Shown: in pieces, positions 33,296-42,882 of the stretch
Layout: each line of letters begins with the position of its first letter
How positions within the stretch are numbered: the first letter of the stretch is position 1
DNA from: Desulfospira joergensenii DSM 10085
GTDB lineage: Bacteria > Desulfobacterota > Desulfobacteria > Desulfobacterales > Desulfobacteraceae
NCBI RefSeq assembly: GCF_000420085.1
Contig: NZ_ATUG01000003.1
Span: forward strand, 1,151,199 to 1,215,198
DNA length: 64,000 nt
Direction: 5' to 3'
Position numbers and translations under genes: made by a program
The notes under the pieces: model-generated
Seen by the model: only the letters and a program-made list of their open reading frames with translations
Database searches by the model: none
What the model was told of the DNA's origin: nothing

Positions 33296-34485
33296 TTGAT
33301 TTCCTCTGCCTGCCAGGGAAGCCCGTGGATGTTCAGGGCCTCCATAAAAGGATCCGGATCCAGCTGTTCCATGTTCCAGACCCCTTGCCCATGCCATTTT
33401 TTCTTGAGCATCATCATGGCACCGATCATGGCCGGCACCCCGGTGGTATAGGAAATGGCCTGGGAACCCACCTCTTCATATGCTGCCTCGTGGCTGCAGA
33501 TATTGTAGACGTAGAGGGTCTTGGCCTTCCCGTCCTTGATCCCCTTCATGAGACAGCCGATGCAGGTCTGCCCCTTGGTCAGGGGGCCCAGGGAAGAGGG
33601 TTCGGGCAGGACCGCCTTTAGGAACTGAAGGGGAACGATTTTCTGTCCCTGGTATTCAACAGGGTCAATGCGGGTCATGCCCACGTTCTCCAGGACTCGC
33701 AGATGGGTCAGGTATTGGTCGGAAAAGGTCATCCAGAACCGGGCCCGTTTTATGCCCCTGAGATTCTGCACCAGGGATTCCAGTTCTTCATGGTACATGA
33801 GAAAACATTTTTTGGATCCGATACCCCCGGGGAATTCATAGTTCATGGACCAGGACAGAGGATCGGTCTCCACCCATTCCCCCCGCTCCCAGTACCGGCC
33901 CGGCTGGGTGATCTCCCGGATGTTGATCTCCGGGTTGAAATTGGTGGCAAAGGCCTGGCCGTGGTCTCCGGCATTGCAGTCGATGATGTCCAGCTGATGG
34001 ATCTCGTCAAAGTGGTGTTTCTGGGCCCAGGCGCAGAAGACATTGGTCACCCCGGGATCAAATCCGGATCCCAGGAGGGCCATGAGCTTTTTTTCCTTGA
34101 ACCGGTCCTGGTAGGCCCATTGCCACTTGTACTCGAACCTGGCCTGGTCCGGGGGCTCGTAATTGGCCGTATCCAGGTAATCCACCCCGGTTTCCAGACA
34201 GGCATCCATCAGGGTCAAATCCTGATAGGGAAGCGCCACGTTGATGAGCAGGTCCGGGGAATGGGCCTGGATCAGGGAAACGGTCTGGGCCGTATCATCG
34301 GCGTCCAGGGCGGCAGTGATGATCTCCCGGCCCCACCTTTTTTTGACCTCTGCGGCAATGGCCTCACATTTGGACAGGGTCCGGCTGGCCAGTACAATAT
34401 GGGAAAAGAGTTCGGGCACCTGGGCGCACTTGTGGGCCACAACGCTTCCCACCCCGCCGGCTCCGACGATTAATACCTTGGGCAT
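33292..34485 (-). CDS. Carboxynorspermidine/carboxyspermidine dehydrogenase (saccharopine dehydrogenase family)
   Basis: NADPH-dependent enzyme condensing a diamine with aspartate semialdehyde to carboxy(nor)spermidine. The 397 residues start with the Rossmann motif VLIVGAGGVGSVVAHK. Family segments DTANYEPPDQARFEYKWQWAY, LGSGFDPGVTNVFCAWA and NPEINIREITQPGRYWERGEWVE follow. It overlaps nspC by four bases and follows speA by about 50. Saccharopine dehydrogenase is the distant alternative; the operon rules it out in practice. Confidence 0.92.
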   Translation of the reverse strand: MPKVLIVGAGGVGSVVAHKCAQVPELFSHIVLASRTLSKCEAIAAEVKKRWGREIITAALDADDTAQTVSLIQAHSPDLLINVALPYQDLTLMDACLETGVDYLDTANYEPPDQARFEYKWQWAYQDRFKEKKLMALLGSGFDPGVTNVFCAWAQKHHFDEIHQLDIIDCNAGDHGQAFATNFNPEINIREITQPGRYWERGEWVETDPLSWSMNYEFPGGIGSKKCFLMYHEELESLVQNLRGIKRARFWMTFSDQYLTHLRVLENVGMTRIDPVEYQGQKIVPLQFLKAVLPEPSSLGPLTKGQTCIGCLMKGIKDGKAKTLYVYNICSHEAAYEEVGSQAISYTTGVPAMIGAMMMLKKKWHGQGVWNMEQLDPDPFMEALNIHGLPWQAEEIK

Positions 34486-34535
34486 GATTCAACTCCTTAG
34501 ATCAAAATGATAAATGGCTGTCCGGCCGGGCCGGA

Positions 34536-36449
34536 TCAGCGTTCAAAATACGTATACCCCCGAAGGCCGGCCTCATAAGCCTGCATGATCTCCCGCCGTT
34601 CCTGAGGAGAGATATTCCCCTTTCGGACCGCTTCCTCGGCCATTTTCCGGAACCGGACCACCAGGCGTTTGGCATCATAGGAGACATGGGAGAGGGTGTC
34701 GGCCACCGTATCCCCTTCCTGTTCCCCCACAAATTTGAATTCCCCGTTTTTCTGAATCCGCACGGTCACCACGTTGGTGTCCCCCAGCAGATTGTGAAGA
34801 TCCCCCAGGGTCTCCTGGTAGGCGCCCACCAGGAAGGCGCCCAGAAAATACTCCTCGGAATCCTTGAGTTCATGGAGGGGCAGAAACCGCTTGAGCTCGT
34901 GGGAGTCGATGAAACGGTCCAGCTTGCCGTCGCAGTCGCAGGTGATGTCCGCAATGATGGCCCTCCTTGTCGGTTCCTCGTCAAGGCGGTGGATGGGCAT
35001 GACCGGAAAAAGCTGCCCAATGGCCCATGAGTCCGGCAGGGACTGAAAAACGGAAAAATTGCAATAGTAGATGTCGGCCAGGGCCCGCTGGATGTCCTCC
35101 AGTTCAGGCGTGAGATGTTTCAGATCCCTGGCCTTTTTTTCGATCTCGTTGAGGGCGGCCCAGAAGATCTGCTCGGACAGGGAGCGCTCTCGCAGGCTGA
35201 TTTTCCCGTGGTTGAACAGATCCCGGACCTCGTCCCGGTAGAACAGGATATCGTTGAAGCACTCCTGGATATTCCGGATGGTGAGGGTCTGGAGGGCCTC
35301 GTTCATATATTGAATCTGGGGATGACAGTCCACGGGCAGGGTTTCCGGCAGAGCCGCGGTCTGGAAACGGGTCACATCCAGAACGTTGAACAGAAGCATG
35401 GAGTAATAGGCCACCAGGGCCCGGCCCGATTCCGTGATGATGGTGGGATGGGGGATGGGTGACTCGTGGAGGGAGGTCATCACCGCTTCGATGATATCGA
35501 TGCAGTACTCATCAAGGGTATAGTTCCGGCTGCTCAGGAAATTGGACTGGGACCCGTCGTAATCCACGGCCAGCCCTCCCCCCAGATCAAGGTATTTCAA
35601 GGGCGCGCCTTCCTGGAAAATTCCTGAATAGACCTGGCAGGCCTCGTTCACGGCGGTACGGATCTCCCGGATATTGGAAATCTGGGATCCCAGATGGTAA
35701 TGGACCATCTGCAGACAGTCCAGCATGTCCTCCTGCTTGAGCAGATCAATGGCCTGGACGATCTGGGTGGTGTCCAGACCGAAGATACTCCTGTCCCCGC
35801 CGGAATCGGCCCAGTGGCCCCCGGCCCGGGAAGAGAGTTTGATGCGGATGCCCAGCACCGGTTTGGCCCCCAGGGCTTTGGCCCGCTCCAGGATCAGGGG
35901 CAGTTCCCCGGGCATCTCCACCACCATAATGCAGAAATGGCCGATCTTGGAGGCGTAAAGCCCAAGGTCCACGAATTCCTCGTCCTTGTACCCATTGCAG
36001 ATCAGGGGGGCTTTGCTGTCCCGGAGCATGCCCATGGCAGCGATGAGTTCGGCCTTGCTCCCGGCTTCCAGGCCGTGGTGGTAGCGCGAACCGAACCGGG
36101 TAATCTTCTCCACCACCTGTTCCTGCTGGTTCACCTTGATGGGATAGGCCCCGATATAGGATCCCTTATAGTCCAGGGTAGTGATGGCGGATAAAAAACT
36201 CTCGTTCAACTTGGAGATCCGGGAACTTAAGATATTTTCAATGCGGAGCAGCACAGGCATGTCCAGGCCCCGGGCCTTCATTCCGGTCACGATCTCCGGG
36301 ATGCTCACGGCATCGGCCGATTGCCCCGGGGAGGGCATCACCATGAGGTCGCCGTTGCCTGCCAGGGTGAAATACCCCTTTCCCCAGTCGTTCACCCCGT
36401 AGAGATCCATGGATTTGGTCGTGTTCCAGCGTTCAAATGTATAGTTCAA
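34536..36449 (-). CDS. speA: Biosynthetic arginine decarboxylase SpeA
   Basis: PLP enzyme of the alanine-racemase fold making agmatine and CO2 from arginine. The 637 residues match the usual SpeA length. The N-terminus has YGVNDWGKGYFTLAGNG, then IGAYPIKVNQQEQVVEKI with the PLP lysine, GLEAGSKAEL, HYHLGSQISNI and LDLGGGLAVDYDG. The C-terminus carries the NLLGDTNVVTV motif. It heads the polyamine operon and is divergent from the liv genes. Confidence 0.96.
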   Translation of the reverse strand: MNYTFERWNTTKSMDLYGVNDWGKGYFTLAGNGDLMVMPSPGQSADAVSIPEIVTGMKARGLDMPVLLRIENILSSRISKLNESFLSAITTLDYKGSYIGAYPIKVNQQEQVVEKITRFGSRYHHGLEAGSKAELIAAMGMLRDSKAPLICNGYKDEEFVDLGLYASKIGHFCIMVVEMPGELPLILERAKALGAKPVLGIRIKLSSRAGGHWADSGGDRSIFGLDTTQIVQAIDLLKQEDMLDCLQMVHYHLGSQISNIREIRTAVNEACQVYSGIFQEGAPLKYLDLGGGLAVDYDGSQSNFLSSRNYTLDEYCIDIIEAVMTSLHESPIPHPTIITESGRALVAYYSMLLFNVLDVTRFQTAALPETLPVDCHPQIQYMNEALQTLTIRNIQECFNDILFYRDEVRDLFNHGKISLRERSLSEQIFWAALNEIEKKARDLKHLTPELEDIQRALADIYYCNFSVFQSLPDSWAIGQLFPVMPIHRLDEEPTRRAIIADITCDCDGKLDRFIDSHELKRFLPLHELKDSEEYFLGAFLVGAYQETLGDLHNLLGDTNVVTVRIQKNGEFKFVGEQEGDTVADTLSHVSYDAKRLVVRFRKMAEEAVRKGNISPQERREIMQAYEAGLRGYTYFER

Positions 36450-36766
36450 AGAATTCTCACCTCATGCGTTTATCTTGTTTCGGCCTTTGCCCGAAAACCG
36501 GTCTGATAGAGTCGGATTTCAGGCAGATGCAAGCTTTCTTGCAGGGAGTATGGCTGATGATTTATACCTTATCTTACCCGGTTTTCCAAGGCCAAGCAGA
36601 CAAGCCCCCCATTCTTTATTCTTATCCGCTGTATTCCCGGGGATTTCATCTTTTTTAAACAAAAATTCTTGCATTTTCAAACCTGCCTCTGTATATGTTT
36701 CTATTCGTAGAAACAAAACCAAGAAGGATACGACACGTTTAATAAGAATTGAACAAGGAGAACCCC
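36450..36766. other. Divergent regulatory gap between speA and the liv operon
   Basis: No coding frame is convincing. A 7-bp perfect hairpin with a TTCG loop (GTTTCTA 36697-36703 / TAGAAAC 36708-36714) lies about 50 bases upstream of the liv start and could be an operator or 5'-UTR hairpin. Promoters for both directions must lie here, but I could not pick out convincing boxes. Confidence 0.4.
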
Positions 36767-37936
36767 ATGGCAAAAAGAATGAAGATGATGATACTGATTC
36801 TGGTTTCGCTGTTTACAGCCGGCCAGCTCTGGGCGGCAGGTCCCGTCAAAATAGGCATGATCACCACCCTGTCCACAAAGGCCGGGTATTTGGGAGAGGA
36901 TATCCGGGACGGGTTCAAGCTTGCCATTGCCCAGGAGAACGGTACACTGGGCGGCATCCCCGTGGATCTCATGGTGGAGGATGACGGAAGAAAACCGGAA
37001 AAAGGAAAACAGATCGCCGAAAGGTACCTGAAAAAGGAGAAGATCAAGATCCTGACCGGGATCGTCTTCTCCAACGTTGCCATGGCCGTGGTCCCCAAAG
37101 TGGTCCGCCAGGATATCGTTTACCTGAGTGCCAATGCCGCGCCTTCCAAGCTTGCCGGCAAGGGATGCAGCAAAAATTACTTCAGCGTCTCCTACCAGAA
37201 CGACAACATCGACGAGGTGGTGGGCCGGTACGTGACCGAATCCGGCCACAAAAGCGTCTATCTTCTGGCGCCCAATTATCCGGCCGGCAAGGATCATCTG
37301 GCCGGTTTCAAGCGCTACTACAAAGGCGAGATCGCAGGCGAGGTCTACACCAAGCTGGGCCAGGCAGATTATGCAGCCGAGATCGCTGCCCTTCGGGCGG
37401 CAAAACCTTCGGCCGTCTTCTTTTTTCTGCCCGGCGGCATGGGGATCAATTTCCTGAAGCAGTATGCCCAGGCAGGTCTTAGCCAGCAGATCCCGGTGTA
37501 CGGCCCGGCTTTCTCCTTTGACGAGCGGATCCTGAAGGCCGTGGGCAGCGCAGCCCTGGGCGTGAAAAACGGTTCCCAGTGGACCCATGACCTGGACAAC
37601 CCGGCAAATGCCCAGTTCGTCGCCGCCTATCAAAAGGCATACAACCGCATGCCCACCCTCTATGCCAGCCAGGGGTATGACACGGCCAGACTCATCGGCA
37701 GCGCCCTCAAGGCCGTCAAGGGAGACCTATCCGATATGGACGCCTTCAGGGCCGCCGTAAAAAAGGCCGATTTCGACTCGGTCCGGGGCAATTTCAGCTT
37801 CGGTGTCAACCAGCACCCCATCCAGGATCTCTACATTCGGGAGGTGATCCAGACCGATACCGGGTTCACCAACAAAACCGTGAAAAAAGTATTTTCCAAC
37901 CATATCGATGCCTATGCATGCGATTGCAAGATGTAA
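36767..37936 (+). CDS. Branched-chain amino-acid-type ABC substrate-binding protein (LivJ/K-like)
   Basis: ATG 36767 follows AAGGAG by about seven bases; an ATG at 36749 is less well placed. Of 389 residues, the first 22 or so are a Sec signal (KRMKMMILILVSLFTAGQLWA-like, with cleavage after AxA). The rest is a type I periplasmic-binding fold (VKIGMITTLSTKAGYLGEDIRDG, then KILTGIVFSNVAMAVVP). It captures solute for the permeases downstream. The true ligand may be an amino acid, amide or aromatic acid. Confidence 0.9.
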   Translation: MAKRMKMMILILVSLFTAGQLWAAGPVKIGMITTLSTKAGYLGEDIRDGFKLAIAQENGTLGGIPVDLMVEDDGRKPEKGKQIAERYLKKEKIKILTGIVFSNVAMAVVPKVVRQDIVYLSANAAPSKLAGKGCSKNYFSVSYQNDNIDEVVGRYVTESGHKSVYLLAPNYPAGKDHLAGFKRYYKGEIAGEVYTKLGQADYAAEIAALRAAKPSAVFFFLPGGMGINFLKQYAQAGLSQQIPVYGPAFSFDERILKAVGSAALGVKNGSQWTHDLDNPANAQFVAAYQKAYNRMPTLYASQGYDTARLIGSALKAVKGDLSDMDAFRAAVKKADFDSVRGNFSFGVNQHPIQDLYIREVIQTDTGFTNKTVKKVFSNHIDAYACDCKM

Positions 37937-37984
37937 CAAGGACTTTCCCGGGGGACTGTCCTTACGGGCAGTCTCTCCTCTGCC

Positions 37985-38899
37985 ATGCTTTTAATCCTGG
38001 AACAAATTCTCAACGGTCTTCAGCTGGGGATCACCCTTTTTCTGATGTCTGCGGGCCTGACCCTGGTCTTTGGAATCATGCAGGTCATCAATCTCGCCCA
38101 CGGATCCTTTTACATGATCGGGGCCTATGTGGGGGCCACCGTGGCCGCCCATACCGGTTCCTTTATCCTGGGCCTGCTGGCTGCCCTTCCGGCGGCGGCC
38201 CTGGTGGGAATGGCCGCTGAAGCCCTTATCTTCCGGCGCCTCTATGACCGGGAACACCTGGACCAGGTCCTGGCCACATTCGGCCTGATCATGTTCTTTA
38301 ACGAGCTTGTCCGGATCATCTGGGGACGCCAGCCCCTGTTCATGGACGTACCGGCCTGGCTCAACGGAAATATCGAACTTCTCCCCGGACTTGCCTATCC
38401 GGTCTTCCGTCTGGCCGTTATCTTTGTTGGCCTGGGTGTGGCCCTGTTTTTATGGATAATGTTCTCAAAGACCCGCCTGGGCATGCAGATCCGGGCCGGT
38501 GCATCCAACCGGGCCATGATCAGTGCCCTGGGCGTCAATATCAAACTCCTCTATACCTGGGTTTTCGGCCTGGGAGCCATGCTGGCCGGTCTGGCCGGTG
38601 TCATGGCCGGCCCTATTCTGGCCGTGGAATCCGGCATGGGGGAGAGCATCCTCATTCTCACCTTTGTGGTCATCGTCATCGGCGGAATCGGATCTGTCCG
38701 GGGCGCCCTTGCCGGGGCCCTGCTGGTGGGCATGGTGGATACCCTGGGCCGGGCCTTTCTGCCCGGGATCTTCCGCCTGGTCTTTGATTCCGCATCTGCA
38801 GACAATGCCGCGGCATCCATTGCCTCAATGTCCATCTACATCCTCATGGCCGCCATCCTTGTCTGGAAGCCCCAGGGACTTTTTCCTGCCCATAATTGA
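37985..38899 (+). CDS. livH: Branched-chain amino-acid-type ABC permease LivH
   Basis: A 304-residue inner-membrane permease with about eight helices. LivH-family segments are NGLQLGITLFLMSAGLTLVFG, MQVINLAHGSFYMIGAY and VIVIGGIGSVRGALAGALLVG. It lies 48 bases after the binding-protein gene and overlaps livM by one base (TGATG). Confidence 0.93.
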   Translation: MLLILEQILNGLQLGITLFLMSAGLTLVFGIMQVINLAHGSFYMIGAYVGATVAAHTGSFILGLLAALPAAALVGMAAEALIFRRLYDREHLDQVLATFGLIMFFNELVRIIWGRQPLFMDVPAWLNGNIELLPGLAYPVFRLAVIFVGLGVALFLWIMFSKTRLGMQIRAGASNRAMISALGVNIKLLYTWVFGLGAMLAGLAGVMAGPILAVESGMGESILILTFVVIVIGGIGSVRGALAGALLVGMVDTLGRAFLPGIFRLVFDSASADNAAASIASMSIYILMAAILVWKPQGLFPAHN

Positions 38900-39891
38900 T
38901 GAAACCTTCCATGAGAAAAATATTGATTGTGGCCTCGGGAGCCGTCCTATTGATCCTTCTGCCCCAAATTGCAGCCCTGACCGGGGGGGAGTATTACATC
39001 TCCTTTTTCAGCCGGGTCCTGATCTACGCCATTGCAGCGGTGAGCCTTGATCTTCTTCTGGGCTTTTCCGGGATGGTCAGCCTGGGCCATGCCGCCTTTG
39101 TGGGGGTGGGCGCCTATGTGGTGGGTATCTTCTTTTATCATTCATCGGAAATGGAACCCCTGTTCACCTGGCCCTTCCTGTTCCAGGGAAGTGAGAACGG
39201 CCTTGTGGTCCTGCCCCTGGCCGTCATTATCTCCGCCCTGTTCGCCCTGGTCATCGGGGCCCTGAGCCTGAGGACCAAGGGAATGCATTTTATCATGATC
39301 ACCCTGGCCTTTGCCCAGATGATCTATTATTTTTTCGTCTCCCTGGAAAAATACGGCGGGGATGACGGGCTCTCCCTCTATTCCAGGTCTGCCCTGCCCG
39401 GCCTGGACCTGGGGGATGATGTCCAGTTTTACTATCTTTGCCTGGGACTGCTCGCCCTTTTCCTCTTTCTCTGCGTCCGCATTGTGGGATCCAGGTTCGG
39501 CCTGGTTCTGCGGGGGGGATGCGACAACGAACGCCGTTTGAAGGCCCTGGGCGTGAACAGCTACATGTATAAGCTGGCCTGTTTTGTCATTGCCGGGGCC
39601 GGGGCCGGCCTTGCCGGAGGGCTTCTGGCCAATCAGACCGAATATGTCAGTCCCGGGCTCATGCACTGGACCCTGTCCGGCGAGCTCATGGTCATGGTCC
39701 TGATCGGGGGCATGGGCACGTTGTTCGGTCCGGTCCTGGGGGCCGCGGTTTTTCTATTCATGGAAGAGAGCCTGGCCATGGTCACGGAACACTGGATGAT
39801 CTACATGGGTCCCTTTCTCCTGCTGGTGGTCGTTTTTGCCAAAAAAGGACTTTTCGGACTGATTGCCGGGGAGGAAAAAAAACATGGATAA
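38899..39891 (+). CDS. livM: Branched-chain amino-acid-type ABC permease LivM
   Basis: Partner permease of LivH, about 330 residues, with SLDLLLGFSGMVSLGHAAFVGVGAYV, the LivM SLRTKGMHFIMITLAFAQM region and VMVLIGGMGTLFGPVLGA. ATG 38899 is preferred over the TTG one codon upstream. It ends eight bases inside the livG frame. Confidence 0.93.
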   Translation: MKPSMRKILIVASGAVLLILLPQIAALTGGEYYISFFSRVLIYAIAAVSLDLLLGFSGMVSLGHAAFVGVGAYVVGIFFYHSSEMEPLFTWPFLFQGSENGLVVLPLAVIISALFALVIGALSLRTKGMHFIMITLAFAQMIYYFFVSLEKYGGDDGLSLYSRSALPGLDLGDDVQFYYLCLGLLALFLFLCVRIVGSRFGLVLRGGCDNERRLKALGVNSYMYKLACFVIAGAGAGLAGGLLANQTEYVSPGLMHWTLSGELMVMVLIGGMGTLFGPVLGAAVFLFMEESLAMVTEHWMIYMGPFLLLVVVFAKKGLFGLIAGEEKKHG

Positions 39892-40633
39892 CCCCATCCT
39901 CCGCATCGAACACCTATATAAATCCTTTGGCGCGGTCCAGGCAACCGAGGATTTCAGCCTGAGCCTGGAAACCGGCCACATTCATGCCCTTATCGGTCCC
40001 AACGGCGCCGGAAAAACCACGCTGATCAACCAGATCACCGGGGATATTTTCCCGGACCGGGGAAGGATCTTTTTCAGGCAGGAGGATGTAACCCCTCTCA
40101 GGGCCCATGCACGGGCGAAAAAAGGCATGGCCCGTTCCTTTCAGATCACCCATATCTTTGAAAACCTGACCGTGGCCGAGAACATGGCCCTGGCCATCTG
40201 CGCGGCCCAGGGCCATAATTTCAGGTTCTGGCAAAATGCCCTGGACACCCGGGTGGTAAAAGACCGGCTTTCCCCTGCCCTGGATAGGGTGGATCTTTCC
40301 GGACGGGCCGGTCTTTTGGCCCGTCATCTTTCCCACGGAGAAAAACGCCAGCTGGAAGTGGGCATGGCCCTGACCGGCGATCCCAAACTGCTCATCCTGG
40401 ACGAACCCATGGCCGGCATGGGCCCCGGCGGAACCGTGGAGCTGACCAAACTGATCCGAAAGCTCAAAGGCAGCCTGACCATCCTGCTGGTGGAGCATGA
40501 CATGGACGTGGTTTTCTCCCTTGCCGACAGGATCACGGTCCTGGTTTACGGAAAGAACATCGCCACGGGATCCCCGGAAGAGATCCGGGAACATGATGAG
40601 GTTCGCCGGGCCTACCTCGGGGAGGACACCTGA
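39884..40633 (+). CDS. livG: Branched-chain amino-acid-type ABC ATPase LivG
   Basis: ATP-hydrolysing subunit; ATG 39884 is the likely start, overlapping the end of livM. Walker A is GPNGAGKTT, the signature region is HLSHGEKRQLEVGM (a variant of LSGGQ) and Walker B is LLILDEP. LivG-typical MARSFQITHIFENLTVAENM follows the first third. The residues LSHGE instead of LSGGE/Q are common in this subfamily. Confidence 0.93.
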   Translation: MDNPILRIEHLYKSFGAVQATEDFSLSLETGHIHALIGPNGAGKTTLINQITGDIFPDRGRIFFRQEDVTPLRAHARAKKGMARSFQITHIFENLTVAENMALAICAAQGHNFRFWQNALDTRVVKDRLSPALDRVDLSGRAGLLARHLSHGEKRQLEVGMALTGDPKLLILDEPMAGMGPGGTVELTKLIRKLKGSLTILLVEHDMDVVFSLADRITVLVYGKNIATGSPEEIREHDEVRRAYLGEDT

Positions 40634-41335
40634 ATGCTGAAACTGGAGAATATTGAAACCTTTTACGGTGAAAGCCAGGCCCTGTTCGGCGTCAGCCTTG
40701 AGATCGGCCCCTCGGAGGTGGTCACCCTCCTGGGCAGGAACGGCATGGGAAAAAGCACCACCATCAAATCCATCATCGGCCTGGCACCGGTCCGGTCCGG
40801 AAAAATCCTGTTCAGGGACTGGCCGATTCACTCCTGTCCCAGCCATGTCATTGCCAGGAGCGGCATCGGTCTGGTGCCCGAGGGCAGGCAGATTTTTCCC
40901 AATCTCACGGTGTACGAGAATATGGTGGCCACGGCAGCCAACCCCACCGGAGCAAGAAACCCCTTTCTTCTCAAGGATGTGCTCTCCCTTTTTCCCCGCC
41001 TAAAAGACCGGATGAACAACTACGGGAACCAGTTGTCCGGCGGGGAACAGCAGATGCTGGCCATTGCAAGGGCCCTGATGATCAACCCCAGGCTTCTGAT
41101 CCTGGACGAGGCCACAGAAGGACTGGCCCCCCTCATCCGGCGGGAGATCTGGCAGGCCCTGGCCGTTTTAAAGGACAGGGGAATGTCCATTCTCATCGTG
41201 GACAAGAATATCCAGGCCCTGATGAACCTTGCCCAGCGCCACTATATCATGGAAAAAGGAAAGATCGTATGGACGGGCCCCACATCTTCCCTGGAATCCC
41301 GGCCCGAGCTGCAGAAACGGTATATAGGGGTATAG
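40634..41335 (+). CDS. livF: Branched-chain amino-acid-type ABC ATPase LivF
   Basis: Second ATPase, 233 residues: Walker A GRNGMGKST, LivF-typical GLVPEGRQIFPNLTVYENM, signature LSGGEQQML, Walker B LLILDEA. Its ATG directly follows the livG stop. It completes the five-gene importer. Confidence 0.95.
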   Translation: MLKLENIETFYGESQALFGVSLEIGPSEVVTLLGRNGMGKSTTIKSIIGLAPVRSGKILFRDWPIHSCPSHVIARSGIGLVPEGRQIFPNLTVYENMVATAANPTGARNPFLLKDVLSLFPRLKDRMNNYGNQLSGGEQQMLAIARALMINPRLLILDEATEGLAPLIRREIWQALAVLKDRGMSILIVDKNIQALMNLAQRHYIMEKGKIVWTGPTSSLESRPELQKRYIGV

Positions 41336-41410
41336 TCTATGGATTCAGAGAAAAAACCGGGACATGTCTGCCACCAATAAATATCCTCGGTATAAAAAAC
41401 CCGCCATTTT

Positions 41411-41713
41411 TTATTCGTCTTTGAACTCGTAGGCGTCGATCTCGTCCCAGACTACACCCTCGCTGTTTTCCGCCCGATTTGCCAATCCGTCATAAAGGCG
41501 CTGCTCTTCCATGGATTCCCAGGCCCCGTCATAGGGACCTACAAATTCAATTTGAATCAGTCTGAACTCGTCTTCAACGGCCGCCTTAATCTTTTCCCTG
41601 GCATCCCTGTCATCTGCTGCCTTTAGAAAGAGATAGGCAAATCCGCCCACACAGTTTTCATACTCTTCGGGATGAACAATATCAAACTCTACGCTTGCCC
41701 AATATACCTGCAT
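41411..41713 (-). CDS. Hypothetical protein
   Basis: ATG 41713 is chosen because GGAAGGAAAG lies just upstream; the frame is open 25 codons further. The 100-residue acidic soluble protein begins MQVYWASVEFDIVHPEEYEN and is Trp/Tyr-rich, with a likely alpha/beta fold. No family recognised. It is convergent with livF. Confidence 0.6.
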   Translation of the reverse strand: MQVYWASVEFDIVHPEEYENCVGGFAYLFLKAADDRDAREKIKAAVEDEFRLIQIEFVGPYDGAWESMEEQRLYDGLANRAENSEGVVWDEIDAYEFKDE

Positions 41714-42135
41714 TGATCTTTCCTTCCATGTTTCCATTGTTTCGCCAGACCGGGAAAGACTTGTTTCAGCCTTTCTCGAGGGCATCATTTCGTCTTATTC
41801 CCGCTCATATGTTTAAAAAGGCTTTCAGGTACAACTTCCACAGGATTCTACCATTGAATCCCATGGGATGACAGATGGTCATGCGATTTTATCCAAAATC
41901 AAACAGCCCAATAATCCTGGGCCAACATTTTATTCCATTCCATCCCTTACTGAAAGCCGGAGAGTCCGCCCGGATCCGCCATGGAATACCCAACTCTCCC
42001 TGGGAAAAAGGAAGCCTGGTAAAAACTGGGGTGTTGAAGAATCAGGGGAATTCAGGTATAACCGTGCGCCGTAAAAAGGCAGATACCTTCAGGCAGGATT
42101 TCAATCAACATAAAAAGACAACGGCAAAAAATCTT
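41714..42135. other. Gap upstream of the ParB-like gene
   Basis: The forward frame of the ParB-like gene is open from 41875, but this part does not look like conserved protein. GTG codons at 42034 and 42064 are possible earlier starts for that gene. Nothing else is visible. Confidence 0.4.
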
Positions 42136-42876
42136 ATGGATATACAGACTCAAATGGCTGAAACCGCCGGATTAAAAACCCGGGAACCCTTTGACACCCT
42201 TTTCCCTGTCAAGGCCGATACCCTTCAGGCCATCCGGCAGGACATGGAAAAGAACGACTTTGATCCGGTCTTTCCCATTGTGGTCTGGGCAGAAGAGATG
42301 GTGGTGGTCGACGGACACACCCGCTTCTCCGCCGCCCTGGATCTTGGACTGGAACAGGTGCCGGTTGTCATGAAGTCCTTTGAAAACCAGGATGATGCCA
42401 TCTTGTACAGCTTTCACATTCAGAGAAACCGGCGGAACATGGCCGACGAAGACATTTTAAAATGCCTGGTCCTGCTGGATGACATCCACACCCCCAGCGA
42501 AGAGGAGCAGGCCTCCCCCAAAAAAAACCGCAAAGCCGTCAACCAGGACCGGGCAAAAGAACTTGGCATCAGCCCGGCCAAGGTGGACAAGGCGAGAAAA
42601 GTCCTGGAACACGGAGACGACGGAATCAAAGAAAGCGTCAAATCCGGTAAAAAAACCATCAACCAGGCCTTTAACGAGATTCAGGAAAACAGGAGAGAAA
42701 GCGGGGAGATTCGCGGCAGGGAAACTACGGGGCTGGGCAACGCAACCAAGTATACCCAGGCCCTGGGACGGTTCCTGAAAGAGCTGACAAAAATTCGGGA
42801 ACAGGGATGGGAGGACGTGAGCCGGGAAAAGGCATTGGCCGATATTGAATCCATCCGAGAGCTGATTGAAGGATGA
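42136..42876 (+). CDS. ParB-like (ParB/Srx nuclease-fold) DNA-binding protein, orphan
   Basis: A ParB N-terminal fold with VKADTLQAIRQDME, VVDGHTRFSAALDLG (the GHxR-type box) and HIQRNRRNMADED. A helix-turn-helix-like segment (RAKELGISPAKVDKARKV) and a helical C-terminus follow. The start is uncertain: ATG 42136 gives 246 residues, and the frame is open to 41875. It lacks a ParA partner nearby; the ParA-like gene at 16530 is 25 kb away and in another operon. It is probably a regulator or partition-like protein, not chromosomal ParB. It converges with the exporter genes. Confidence 0.75.
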   Translation: MDIQTQMAETAGLKTREPFDTLFPVKADTLQAIRQDMEKNDFDPVFPIVVWAEEMVVVDGHTRFSAALDLGLEQVPVVMKSFENQDDAILYSFHIQRNRRNMADEDILKCLVLLDDIHTPSEEEQASPKKNRKAVNQDRAKELGISPAKVDKARKVLEHGDDGIKESVKSGKKTINQAFNEIQENRRESGEIRGRETTGLGNATKYTQALGRFLKELTKIREQGWEDVSREKALADIESIRELIEG

Positions 42877-42882
42877 ATTGGA

